NCBI GenBank assembly: GCA_934436435.1 | Contig: CAKSAN010000006.1 | Coordinates: 1 to 64,000 of the forward strand | Length of the DNA: 64,000 bases | Source of the DNA: an uncultured Acetatifactor sp. | GTDB taxonomy: Bacteria > Bacillota > Clostridia > Lachnospirales > Lachnospiraceae | Direction of reading: 5' to 3' | Part shown: piece by piece, positions 41,193 through 49,841 of the stretch | How positions within the stretch are numbered: position 1 is the first letter of the stretch | Layout of the letters: the number at the start of each line of letters is the position of its first letter | Position numbers and translations under genes: made by a program | The notes under the pieces: generated by a model | The model's input: only the letters and a program-made list of their open reading frames with translations | The model's database searches: none | What the model was told of the DNA's origin: nothing

Positions 41193-41897
41193 ATGGTAAA
41201 TTATAATATTGTTTTTTTTCCATATGCAGGAGGAAGTAGCTATAGTTATGGAGAATATGTTCATAAACTAAAAAAGGAAGGGAACATTTATCTTATTGAT
41301 TATGCAGGACATGGGAAAAGATATAAAGAAAAGCCAGCGAAATGTTTTAAAGAGCTATTGCAAGATATAGATAAGCAATTGCAAAGGATACCAAAAAAAA
41401 ATTTGGTTTTTTTTGGGCATAGTATGGGAGCTTTGGTGGCGGCCTATGCATCTATGCATTTGTATACTTATCAAAATGTTTGCGTACATAAACTTATTTT
41501 ATCGTGTTGTGTATCTCCAGAGTGGGTAAATAAAAGGATGACAAAGAATACTTCTGATAAAGAGTTGATAGAGTATTTGACAGACGAACGAGATTTGACA
41601 ATAAGGGAAATTATGTCTCAAGATTTTCAAAAATATTTTTGGCCAATAATTAAAAATGATTTTAAGATAATAAAGGAATTTAATTATTTTGAACTCTGCC
41701 TTCCGGTACATTCTTTATACTGCATTTATGCAACTGATGATCCAATAGTAAATTACAATGAAATTTTATCTTGGAAAAATTATACGAATGGATATTATTC
41801 TTTATATGAGGTAAAAGGTGGTCATTTCTTTTTTGAAAAATATCCCGAAATGTTTTGCGAGTTACTAAATAAAATTATTGAAGAAATACCATATTAA
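41193..41897 (+). CDS. Type II thioesterase (alpha/beta hydrolase)
   Basis: Hydrolyses acyl or aminoacyl groups from carrier proteins. FFPYAGGSS near the start is the typical oxyanion region, GHSMGA places the nucleophile at S77, YATDDPIV the aspartate, and GGHFFFEK the histidine near residue 210. At 234 residues it is the RifR/GrsT-like stand-alone type that edits NRPS carrier proteins. Two carrier proteins at 43409 and 53290 are obvious partners. Confidence 0.88.
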   Translation: MVNYNIVFFPYAGGSSYSYGEYVHKLKKEGNIYLIDYAGHGKRYKEKPAKCFKELLQDIDKQLQRIPKKNLVFFGHSMGALVAAYASMHLYTYQNVCVHKLILSCCVSPEWVNKRMTKNTSDKELIEYLTDERDLTIREIMSQDFQKYFWPIIKNDFKIIKEFNYFELCLPVHSLYCIYATDDPIVNYNEILSWKNYTNGYYSLYEVKGGHFFFEKYPEMFCELLNKIIEEIPY

Positions 41898-41920
41898 AAA
41901 TAAATCTTTTTGAGGAAAAA

Positions 41921-42319
41921 ATGGAGTATACGATATTGACGATTGATGGAAATAGCATGCAACCACTATACAAACCAAATATGAAAGTATTAATAAAGAA
42001 GAATGCCAAAAGTTATAATGTAGGGGATGTTGTAATTTACTATCAAAATAATAAAGCGGTAATTCATAGAGTTATTCAAATTTATAGAAACAAGGTCGCA
42101 ATAACCAAAGGTGATAACAATGTGTATGCTGATAAAATAGTACGAGTGAGTAATATTATTGGAAAGGTGCTTGATAAACAGGATAAAAAGGATAAGCAAT
42201 TGATAGCCTTGTATTCTAGATTTGTGGCAATTGTAGCTGAAAGATATGGGAATACGCATGCAATTTCATGCTTTATTTTTCGCATTTTTATTTTATATTT
42301 AGAAGTCAAATTTGAGTAG
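41921..42319 (+). CDS. S26 signal-peptidase-like protein (SipW type)
   Basis: Serine protease fold. The first 70 residues carry the signature: DGNSMQP with S12 as nucleophile, VGDVVIY, then H49 in AVIHRVI and GDNN at 64-67. Histidine instead of lysine makes it SipW/ER-like rather than type I LepB. Only a weak C-terminal hydrophobic stretch (CFIFRIFILYLEV) could anchor it. S24/S26-like genes recur in Firmicutes peptide clusters, so a role as leader peptidase for the 74-residue precursor is plausible. No strong ribosome site; TTGAGG is nearby. Confidence 0.7.
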   Translation: MEYTILTIDGNSMQPLYKPNMKVLIKKNAKSYNVGDVVIYYQNNKAVIHRVIQIYRNKVAITKGDNNVYADKIVRVSNIIGKVLDKQDKKDKQLIALYSRFVAIVAERYGNTHAISCFIFRIFILYLEVKFE

Positions 42320-42354
42320 ATTTGATTATGAAATCATAGAATATATACACCTAT

Positions 42355-42370
42355 TGTAGTATAATATTTA
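42355..42370 (+). promoter_or_regulatory. Possible internal promoter before the nucleotidyltransferase gene
   Basis: TTGTAGTATAATATT carries TATAAT at 42360-42365 in a 160-nt gap otherwise free of genes. No good -35 is visible. It could start a second transcript covering 42481 onward. Confidence 0.3.
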
Positions 42371-42480
42371 TGATCGATTTTTACATATTTTAAGACATTT
42401 TAAGCGCGCAGAATAACATACATATTGATTGAAAGGCTATGTCTTCTTGAACTTAGGACATATAAAAAGGAAACTTTATT

Positions 42481-43416
42481 ATGGAAATGAAAAAAACATT
42501 ACAACAACAATTTTTTAATGGTATAGTATACTATTCTGCATTAAAAGAAATGGAGCAAGAACTTAATAGTATAGATTATGTGATTATTAAGGGCGAACCA
42601 TTATCAATGTTGGCATATGGTTCTTTTGGATGCCGGACATCACATGATATAGACATACTTATCGATAGGAAAAATGTTTCAACTTTAAATCAAATATTAA
42701 ATCGGCATGGCTTTTATCAGTTAAATAGAGATTTATCAAGGCTGGAAAGAATATTTGCTAATCAAGCACATCAAACCTTTTCTTACATTAAAAAGGTATC
42801 GGATAATACAGTTGTTGTTGATGTAAATGTTGACATTTTTTGGGGAGAATATGAAGGTGAGAGAATTGATATTTCAGAGTTTATATCTAATAATAAAGAA
42901 ATGAACATTTTTGGATTTAAAGCTAAGGTGCTGGATCCAATGAAGGCGTTGGTTGCATTAGTTTTGCATCATTATAAGGAATTGAATTCACTGCACCAAT
43001 TATCGAGAGCAGAACATCCTTATAAAGAAAAACTATTTAATGACATATATTTCCTAATAATTAACAATACCTGTATTTCACCTCACAATTTTTTTGAAAT
43101 ATGTTCTACTTACGATATTGTTCCATATGCATATTTTGTTCTGTATTATACAAATAGATACATTGGCAATAGTGTGTTACAGGAGTATGTGAATTTATTT
43201 GAAACAATAGATGGTATAGAGTTATTAGAGTGTTATGGCTTAACAAGACAAGAAAAGAAAAAATGGAAGGTTTCTTTTGAAGAAAGAATGCAATCAGCTA
43301 ACTTATATGAAATTATTGTCAGCGATTTATCGAAAAAGGATATACATAAAATACAATTGCAAAAGAAAATATTTAACAACAGTAAGGAAAAAATAGAGGT
43401 AGTAAATAATGAATAA
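42481..43416 (+). CDS. Nucleotidyltransferase-fold protein (NTP_transf_5)
   Basis: Likely transfers a nucleotidyl, phosphoryl or sugar-linked group. DYVIIKGEPLSMLAYGSFGCRTSHDIDIL (residues about 28-58, read in parts) contains the family marks: hKG, GxR/CR and the S-x-D-h-D metal motif (SHDIDIL). A third acid is in VDVNVDIFW. This PF14907 family occurs in lasso-peptide clusters with HPr-kinase-like genes; in the pseudomycoidin system such a protein acts on a phosphorylated C-terminal serine. A related role here is inference. It overlaps the first carrier protein by 8 nt. Confidence 0.8.
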   Translation: MEMKKTLQQQFFNGIVYYSALKEMEQELNSIDYVIIKGEPLSMLAYGSFGCRTSHDIDILIDRKNVSTLNQILNRHGFYQLNRDLSRLERIFANQAHQTFSYIKKVSDNTVVVDVNVDIFWGEYEGERIDISEFISNNKEMNIFGFKAKVLDPMKALVALVLHHYKELNSLHQLSRAEHPYKEKLFNDIYFLIINNTCISPHNFFEICSTYDIVPYAYFVLYYTNRYIGNSVLQEYVNLFETIDGIELLECYGLTRQEKKKWKVSFEERMQSANLYEIIVSDLSKKDIHKIQLQKKIFNNSKEKIEVVNNE

Positions 43417-43717
43417 TCATTTATTAGAGACAATTATAGAAATAATCAGAGAGGTAATTCCAGGATTGGATTTGTCGAGTAATAGTTTGGAAGATAACTT
43501 GCAGGAATTAGGGATGAATTCTTTTGAATTTATACGAATTGTGGTTTTATTGGAAGAAAGGTTAAAAATTGAAATTCCAGATGAATGTTTGTTGATTTCT
43601 AAGATGAATACAGTCGGACAAATGTATCGGGTTCTAAGTAAAGTAATAAAAGAAATATCTGGAGAAACTTGTAATGAAAGTAATGCTGATAAGACATGGG
43701 CAAACGGATTGGAATAA
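43409..43717 (+). CDS. Acyl/peptidyl carrier protein 1
   Basis: Carries a thioester-bound substrate on phosphopantetheine. The helix-turn phrase LQELGMNSFEFIRIVVLLEE places the modified serine at S38, and RLKIEIPDE is the family's fourth segment. Length 102 is slightly above average because of a polar C-terminal tail. The gene overlaps the nucleotidyltransferase gene (8 nt) and the phosphatase gene (44 nt). Charging by the adenylation enzyme at 51753 is likely but the two carriers cannot be assigned by eye. Confidence 0.88.
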   Translation: MNNHLLETIIEIIREVIPGLDLSSNSLEDNLQELGMNSFEFIRIVVLLEERLKIEIPDECLLISKMNTVGQMYRVLSKVIKEISGETCNESNADKTWANGLE

Positions 43718-44183
43718 AAAGAAACTGGTACAAGGTTGGAGTGATATTGAGTTAAATGAGGAGGGGATTAATGAAACAAAAAAGTTTAGCAAGTCTATAG
43801 AAAAAAATTATTGGGATTATGTTATATCTAGTGATTTATCTAGAGCCAGAGAAACAGCAGCTATTATTTCAAAGCATCTTAATATTCCATTATTAATTAC
43901 AGATAAGTTAAGAGAAAGAAACTATGGTGTGTATGAGGGCTTTGACATAGAGTATTTAACATATAAGCAGACACATATAAATATTATGTCAGAATTTCCG
44001 GAAGGTGAAAGCTATAAATTTTTCTATAAAAGAATAAATTTTTTTTGGAACAGATTAATACAAGAGTATAGTGATAAGAATCTTATAATAATAACGCACA
44101 AAGGCGTTTTGCATATTATTTGTAATATTATAGGAATCAAAATTGAATGGGATAATTTAACCTTTATAGAAGTTGATTTTTAG
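43674..44183 (+). CDS. Histidine phosphatase family protein
   Basis: Removes phosphate from a small molecule or peptide. MLIRHGQTDWNKKK gives the catalytic RHG with H8; VISSDLSRARETA and RERNYGVYEG are the conserved loops, and IITHKGVLHII holds the second histidine. It is 169 residues, of the CobC/PhoE-like type. It overlaps the carrier protein gene by 44 nt and is followed by a phosphotransferase, which suggests removal of a protecting phosphate. This pairing is inference. Confidence 0.9.
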   Translation: MKVMLIRHGQTDWNKKKLVQGWSDIELNEEGINETKKFSKSIEKNYWDYVISSDLSRARETAAIISKHLNIPLLITDKLRERNYGVYEGFDIEYLTYKQTHINIMSEFPEGESYKFFYKRINFFWNRLIQEYSDKNLIIITHKGVLHIICNIIGIKIEWDNLTFIEVDF

Positions 44184-44206
44184 AAGTTTTATAATTGGAG
44201 GCAAAA

Positions 44207-46222
44207 ATGAAAATTGTAAGCACATTGGAGAAAATTATAGATGAAGAAGTGGATTTTTATGGAAATAAGGCCAAAAACATATGGCTAATGAAAAAGAATG
44301 AAATTAATGTACCGGACACAATTGTTGTAAGACGTCCAGATACATGGAAGCCGTTTGAGAATAGGGAATATGCAATACAAGAAATTGAAACGTATGTAAA
44401 GCAATATTTTGAACATACTGAAAAATTGATTGTCCGTTCATCCTATGCTAAGGAGGATTCAGAAAACTTCTCTATGGCAGGTCTTTTTAAAAGTGTGCAG
44501 ATTGATTCATATGAACAATTAAGTGCTGCACTATGTGAGGTTTGGGAGTCTGCAAATGTTGCATGGCCTCAGATGGGAATAATAATTCAACCATTTATTC
44601 AATGTGATTTTTCTGGAATTATGTTTTCTGCTTCGCCTTATGATTCTAAAGAGGAAACTATAATAGAATGTGCAAAAACAAATTGTAATCATCTTGTGCG
44701 GGGAGATATAACACCCGATTTATATGTGAATAAAAAAGGATGGGTACGTGGAGTAGGTGATTATGTTTCTGAAGCAATTCTTCAAGAACTATTAAATGTG
44801 GAAGAAAAAATACGGTTTATTATAGGTAAAGAAGTAGATATTGAATTTTGCGTAAAGGATAGTAAACTATACATTCTTCAATGCCGGCCAATAACAACAG
44901 GAAAGAAAAAAAAGCCGTTATATACTGGAGAATGTGAAAAGGGGATTTGGATATTACAAGAAGAATTATCGCTTCCTTTTACACCATTAATTAGAACATT
45001 AGATCCTTCTGGACTGTTCGCAGAAAGGCCCCACATTTTTTTTGAAAATTATGTTTACTTTAGCAATGAATATAGGTTAAAGAAAACAGATGACGAGAAT
45101 TGGAAAAATTGGGAAAAAATTTCAAACCATTATACAAAAGTATTTAATAATATCTTACAAAAAACAGATGAAGTAGATATTGAACTACTAGAGTATACGG
45201 TTGATATGTATCGTAGTTCGGTTAATGCGTATATGAATCTTAATTGGTTTATATATAGAAAAAAATGTTATGAGGAACTTATTAATGCATTAAAAGAACG
45301 ATACACCAATTATCAAGAAAAGTTCTTTGAAGTAGTACAGTCAATAGATACAATAAATTCTCAAAAAAGAAAAGATTTTATAAGTTTAATGCAAAAAAAA
45401 GAGGACGCTGATTTTAAACAAAAGAAAAATGAATTTGTTAAAAAATACGGTTCAGAGACTTCACACCCCTTTTATATAATGTGTAAAAGCCTTGCTGATT
45501 ATATAGATGTAATAATGGAAAAGTTTGAAAACAGAGAAAGTGATATGAGAACATATAGTGTTCCTTACAATAACGCAATTTATGATAAAGCATTGGCGGA
45601 GATAATTGATAACTACAGAAATGTTGTAAAAAGGACTGAGGATGATGATTATCTTTTGTGTTTAGGTTCTTACACTATTCGAAAATTGTTGGAATGTTTA
45701 GAGAAAAAGCTTAGGCTTGAGCAAAATAGCATATGGTTTTATGAATATAACGAAATAAAAGACATAATTTCTGGTAATAACATTTCTTCGGAAGTTATTG
45801 AGAAAAGGCGCAGAAAGTATGAAAGAGCAAAAAATTTGGATATGCCATTAGTAATTAAAAATGGAGTTGGAATTTATGCAGCAACTCACGAAGAGAGTAC
45901 GCTAAATGGCGTAACGATTTCACAAGGATATGCAAAAGGAAAAATTTATGTATTGAAAGATCCAAGTGATATTTTAGAAATTATTACTATCCCAAGTGGT
46001 AGTATTGTTTTTAGTAATTGGATTTCACCTATTTTATCTGCATATTTTTTTAATATTAATGGCATTATTATTCCTGAAAGTAGCTTATTGAGTCATGGAG
46101 CTATATTGGCTCGTGAAATGCGAATTCCTGCAATAGGGGGTATTCAATTTAGATTTGAAGATGGAATGGAAGTAGAGTTAAATGCGACAGAAGGAAAGGT
46201 AAAAATAGGTGTTGTAAAGTAG
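44207..46222 (+). CDS. PEP-synthase-like ATP-grasp phosphotransferase
   Basis: Related to PEP synthase, pyruvate phosphate dikinase and rifampin phosphotransferase. The N-terminal ATP-grasp region shows LIVRSSYAKEDSENFSMAG and later VDIEFCVKDSKLYILQCRP. The C-terminal phosphohistidine domain carries SHGAILAREMRIPAIGG, with the swivelling histidine. The separate middle domain (270-560) is unlike PEP synthase and may bind the acceptor, as in rifampin phosphotransferase. ATG 44207 follows TTGGAGG. It likely phosphorylates the cluster product or an intermediate. The next gene starts one base after its stop. Confidence 0.85.
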   Translation: MKIVSTLEKIIDEEVDFYGNKAKNIWLMKKNEINVPDTIVVRRPDTWKPFENREYAIQEIETYVKQYFEHTEKLIVRSSYAKEDSENFSMAGLFKSVQIDSYEQLSAALCEVWESANVAWPQMGIIIQPFIQCDFSGIMFSASPYDSKEETIIECAKTNCNHLVRGDITPDLYVNKKGWVRGVGDYVSEAILQELLNVEEKIRFIIGKEVDIEFCVKDSKLYILQCRPITTGKKKKPLYTGECEKGIWILQEELSLPFTPLIRTLDPSGLFAERPHIFFENYVYFSNEYRLKKTDDENWKNWEKISNHYTKVFNNILQKTDEVDIELLEYTVDMYRSSVNAYMNLNWFIYRKKCYEELINALKERYTNYQEKFFEVVQSIDTINSQKRKDFISLMQKKEDADFKQKKNEFVKKYGSETSHPFYIMCKSLADYIDVIMEKFENRESDMRTYSVPYNNAIYDKALAEIIDNYRNVVKRTEDDDYLLCLGSYTIRKLLECLEKKLRLEQNSIWFYEYNEIKDIISGNNISSEVIEKRRRKYERAKNLDMPLVIKNGVGIYAATHEESTLNGVTISQGYAKGKIYVLKDPSDILEIITIPSGSIVFSNWISPILSAYFFNINGIIIPESSLLSHGAILAREMRIPAIGGIQFRFEDGMEVELNATEGKVKIGVVK

Positions 46223-46223
46223 A

Positions 46224-47219
46224 ATGAAATCCATATTAACAAAAAATGAAAACGAGTTATCGACTTTTTATGTCGAAGATATTGAGATAAAAACTAATAT
46301 ACTTTATTTGTTTAAAGATGTTTTTCTCTATTTTACCCCTTTTTTTAAAGTTGGTACAACTAAATTTTTTACAAGAGAATCTATTAGTGTAATTCTGACT
46401 GAAAAAGATAAATTTGATTGTATAAAAACCAGTACCTTATGTGGTGAACAGATTAACTTAATATATGGCGGAAAAAAGAATGAGCAGCACTATTTTTTTG
46501 AGTCATATAAATGTGACATTAAAGGTCATATAGGCTATTTTTTCCCAAAGTTGTCAGTGTATATGATAAAAGACGACTTGGGGAAAAAATGGATTATTAG
46601 TGATAATCAAAATAATATTTTTTGCTTTTTACGGAGGTTTTTAAGAAGCAAATATCTATATCCGTCATATATTGAAAGGGGTTATATACCATTACATGCA
46701 GCGTGTGTTGCGAAGGAAAACAAAGCAATAGCTTTTTTAGGAAGGTCTGGAGCCGGTAAAACAACAGCAATTCTTCCATTAATTGAGAATTTTGATTATC
46801 ATTTGTTAGCTGCTGATTTGGTTTTTTTAACTAAAGAAGGCATTGTGATTGGTACACCTGAAAAAATGCGAATTTCGCCAATTAGCTTAAGGCAATATTC
46901 TCCCAAATATGATTATCTTATTCGTTCATCAGAAAAGTTATCTTTTTCACCTGCTTTCTTTTCTTTTGCATTTCAATGTAATTTGGTTAAAAAGGCTAAG
47001 CTTGATGCTATAATTCTTCCCCAAATCAGTATTGATACTAAAATAAATGATATTAAGAAAATCACGCAAATTGATTTAGGAGAATATATCAGCCCTTTTT
47101 TCTTTGAAAGCATGGAGCATAATCATGTGAAATGGGAAAAGGCTATTTACCAATTGCAATATAATGGAGATATTAAAAAATTAGTTGAATTGTATATAGA
47201 GAATGAGGTCATTATATGA
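46224..47219 (+). CDS. HPr-kinase-like peptide kinase
   Basis: Belongs to the HPr kinase/PEP carboxykinase-like fold. IPLHAACVAKENKAIAFLGR leads into Walker A GRSGAGKT at residues 173-180, and LLAADLVFLTKEG follows as in HprK. The first 150 residues are not the HprK N-terminal domain. In lasso clusters, enzymes of this group phosphorylate the C-terminal serine of the peptide (paeninodin-type). The precursor here also ends in serine. It overlaps the second radical SAM gene by ATGA. Confidence 0.82.
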   Translation: MKSILTKNENELSTFYVEDIEIKTNILYLFKDVFLYFTPFFKVGTTKFFTRESISVILTEKDKFDCIKTSTLCGEQINLIYGGKKNEQHYFFESYKCDIKGHIGYFFPKLSVYMIKDDLGKKWIISDNQNNIFCFLRRFLRSKYLYPSYIERGYIPLHAACVAKENKAIAFLGRSGAGKTTAILPLIENFDYHLLAADLVFLTKEGIVIGTPEKMRISPISLRQYSPKYDYLIRSSEKLSFSPAFFSFAFQCNLVKKAKLDAIILPQISIDTKINDIKKITQIDLGEYISPFFFESMEHNHVKWEKAIYQLQYNGDIKKLVELYIENEVII

Positions 47220-48520
47220 GATATGATAAGAAAGTCATAGCGGTTCAATGGCATATAACTGATAAGTGTCAAAAAAAATGTAGACATTGTTATGTAGGGA
47301 AACGAAATGTTAGAGAGATGGAGCTTGTAAATATCGAACAAATTGTTTCTGATTTAATAAAATATGGGACGAATAATGATGTAGACTATGAATTTTATAT
47401 AACAGGTGGGGATCCTCTGCTTCATAAAAATTGTTATGATGTTTTTTCATTATTTAAAGAAAATAAGTTGAGTTACTCTATCATGTGTAATCCTGAAGCA
47501 ATTGACACCGTAGTAATAGATAAGTTGAGCAAGTTAGATGTAAAGAGTATTCAATTTAGCATTGATGGGATGGAAAAAACACATGACAATATTAGAGGAA
47601 ATGGTTCGTTTAAAGAACTCATGAGAGCGATTGACCAAGTAAAAATGGCAGATATAAAAATTGGTTTGATGTTTACATTATATGAGCCTAACATTAATGA
47701 TTTATTTGAAGTAATGCATCTGGCAAATTGCTTACAAGTAGATCGTTTTTCTTTTGACATAGGAATAGGTATAGGAAATGCCAAGGAAAACTGTTTAAAA
47801 ATGGTATCGCCATCACAAATTATTCAGATTTTAAATGATTATATTGTAGAAAAGCAATTGATAAAAGAAAAAGGGACAAAAACGTTTTTTGAGGAAAAAT
47901 GTAATTTAATCAATGCAATACGCATGGAACAGGGGATATTTTCATGTCCTCAAGAGGAAAATATAATTATTTTTGATGGTTGTCAAATGGGCGTTAATAA
48001 TTTTGTTATTGATGTAAATGGAGATGTACTAGGATGTAGACGATTAGGAGAGGCCTCTTATTGCGGAAATTTGTTAGAAACTGGAATAGAGCAAATATGG
48101 AAATATTCCAGTTTTTTAAAAAAACAACGTACTAAAGTATTAACAAAGAATAATTGTAAAGACTGTGATGCACGTAATTGGTGCCAGGGTTGTGAGGCAT
48201 ATGAGCATGCAGCCGCAGATAAAGAAAACAATGTATTGCAGCCTTTATGCGGAAATCTCCTTTCTATCTCTTGCGGAAAAAAGCAGGAGGTAAATAAAAA
48301 GGAAAAAGGTAATGTAATAAATAAGTTTGTTATGCAGGATTGCAATACAGCGTTGATTAAAAAAATGGAATTTAAAAAAGCATATATTTATATTTTGTTA
48401 AATAAAAATCATCAAAAAGAATTGCTAAATAATTACATAGAATATGCCCAAGATAATAATTTAGATATCGAACTGTGTAGATGGCTTTATTATTTATTTG
48501 TGAATCGATACAAAATGTAG
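47216..48520 (+). CDS. Second radical SAM/SPASM enzyme
   Basis: The SAM cluster triad is C18, C22, C25 (CQKKCRHC), very near the N-terminus, with ITGGDPLLH as the SAM-binding phrase. The SPASM domain contains GCQMGV, VLGCRRLGE, YCGNLLE and CKDCDARNWCQGC, then PLCGN. About 85 extra residues follow at the C-terminus (from GNVINKFVMQDC). There is no RRE, so it may act with the first enzyme's leader-binding region or on a carrier-bound substrate. Its start overlaps the kinase stop (ATGA). Confidence 0.88.
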   Translation: MRYDKKVIAVQWHITDKCQKKCRHCYVGKRNVREMELVNIEQIVSDLIKYGTNNDVDYEFYITGGDPLLHKNCYDVFSLFKENKLSYSIMCNPEAIDTVVIDKLSKLDVKSIQFSIDGMEKTHDNIRGNGSFKELMRAIDQVKMADIKIGLMFTLYEPNINDLFEVMHLANCLQVDRFSFDIGIGIGNAKENCLKMVSPSQIIQILNDYIVEKQLIKEKGTKTFFEEKCNLINAIRMEQGIFSCPQEENIIIFDGCQMGVNNFVIDVNGDVLGCRRLGEASYCGNLLETGIEQIWKYSSFLKKQRTKVLTKNNCKDCDARNWCQGCEAYEHAAADKENNVLQPLCGNLLSISCGKKQEVNKKEKGNVINKFVMQDCNTALIKKMEFKKAYIYILLNKNHQKELLNNYIEYAQDNNLDIELCRWLYYLFVNRYKM

Positions 48521-48548
48521 AATACTTACGGCAGAAATGGAGAAAACA

Positions 48549-49823
48549 ATGAAAGATCTATTATTAATAAACTTGTGTTCATATCCGGAGTTTTCAGTAG
48601 GTGAGATTTATCCTATAGGATTAAATAAAATCAAGTCATATTTAGAAAGAAGAGGATATGAATGCCAGATATATGATTATCATCTCATTCCGGAGCTAAA
48701 TATATATAAAATCCTAGATATGAATTACAGATATGTAGGAATTAGTATACGCAATATGGATACCTTAGAATTAGATTCAAGAATACAATATAAGAAATTT
48801 ATGGAATTTATAAATAATTTTTACAAAATAAAGTCTGAAAACCAATTCTCTTCAAAGGTTGTTATAGGTGGAAGTGGTTACTCATTATACAGTGAAGAAT
48901 TTAACAAATATATTGATTACGATCATGGAATAATCGGTAATGGAGAAATTGCGTTTGAATATCTTTTAGCAGGAATTGTTAGTGAAAAAGATATAGAAAT
49001 AAATGAAAGTAGCCAAGAAAAAATATTATACGATGAAACATTAATTAAAGCATATTTAGCAGCTAAACCAAGCATTTCAATAGGATTACAAACATATGAA
49101 GGTAAATGTTCAAAGAGTTGTATTTATTGTTGCTACAACTACAAGAATATACAATTCAAGGCAAAAAAGAAGGAAGACATTTTAAGTGAAATTCAGCAGT
49201 TAAGATCATTACAAGTTAAAAATATATATATAGTAGATCAAGTTTTTAATATAACGGATGAGTACGCAATAAATATATTGCGTTATATAAAAAAAGATGT
49301 TGTTGGAATTAAAATTATGGCTTTTTTAAATCCGTCAAAAAGTATCATTTTATATGAATTGCTTAAGGAGTGTAATGTGTTTGCAATATATTCGTTTGAT
49401 TCATTTTCAGAAACGGTTCTTTCCAGAATGCAAAAAGGATTTACAGTTAATGAAATAATTACAACGATAAGATTGTGTAGAAGGTATAACGTTGAGTTTA
49501 GTTGTAGTCTTATTTTAGGGGCTTTAGGAGAAACAGAAGATACAATCTTAGAAACATGCAAATTCATAAATGAGTACATTGAGAAACCCTCGGAATTATG
49601 TTTGGGATTTGGAATAAGGATCATACCAAAGAGCGCATTATATTATTTGATTAAAGAAAACGACAAGAACTTTTTAGAACCCATTTTTGTTTATTTTTCA
49701 CCTGATTTTTTTGATTTTTTTTATAGATATGTCAATTTATCAAAGATACCTATTGAGACTTTTTTGAAGCATAGTCACTATAAAAAAGCATATTTTACAA
49801 GGAAATTTATAAAAGTTGAATAA
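48549..49823 (+). CDS. Third radical SAM enzyme, cobalamin-binding layout
   Basis: The N-terminal 170 residues have the Rossmann-like layout of B12-binding radical SAM proteins (DLLLINLCSYPEFSVGEIYPI, KVVIGGSGYSL, GIIGNGEIAFEYL). The radical SAM triad CSKSCIYC begins about residue 187 (CxxxCxxC). The IVDQVFN and AIYSFDSFSE phrases follow as in class B methyltransferases. Such enzymes methylate unreactive carbons or rearrange rings. GGAG before ATG 48549 favours that start over ATG 48537. Cobalamin binding is inferred from layout: no DxHxxG is evident. Confidence 0.8.
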   Translation: MKDLLLINLCSYPEFSVGEIYPIGLNKIKSYLERRGYECQIYDYHLIPELNIYKILDMNYRYVGISIRNMDTLELDSRIQYKKFMEFINNFYKIKSENQFSSKVVIGGSGYSLYSEEFNKYIDYDHGIIGNGEIAFEYLLAGIVSEKDIEINESSQEKILYDETLIKAYLAAKPSISIGLQTYEGKCSKSCIYCCYNYKNIQFKAKKKEDILSEIQQLRSLQVKNIYIVDQVFNITDEYAINILRYIKKDVVGIKIMAFLNPSKSIILYELLKECNVFAIYSFDSFSETVLSRMQKGFTVNEIITTIRLCRRYNVEFSCSLILGALGETEDTILETCKFINEYIEKPSELCLGFGIRIIPKSALYYLIKENDKNFLEPIFVYFSPDFFDFFYRYVNLSKIPIETFLKHSHYKKAYFTRKFIKVE

Positions 49824-49841
49824 ATAATTTGGAGCATAGAT

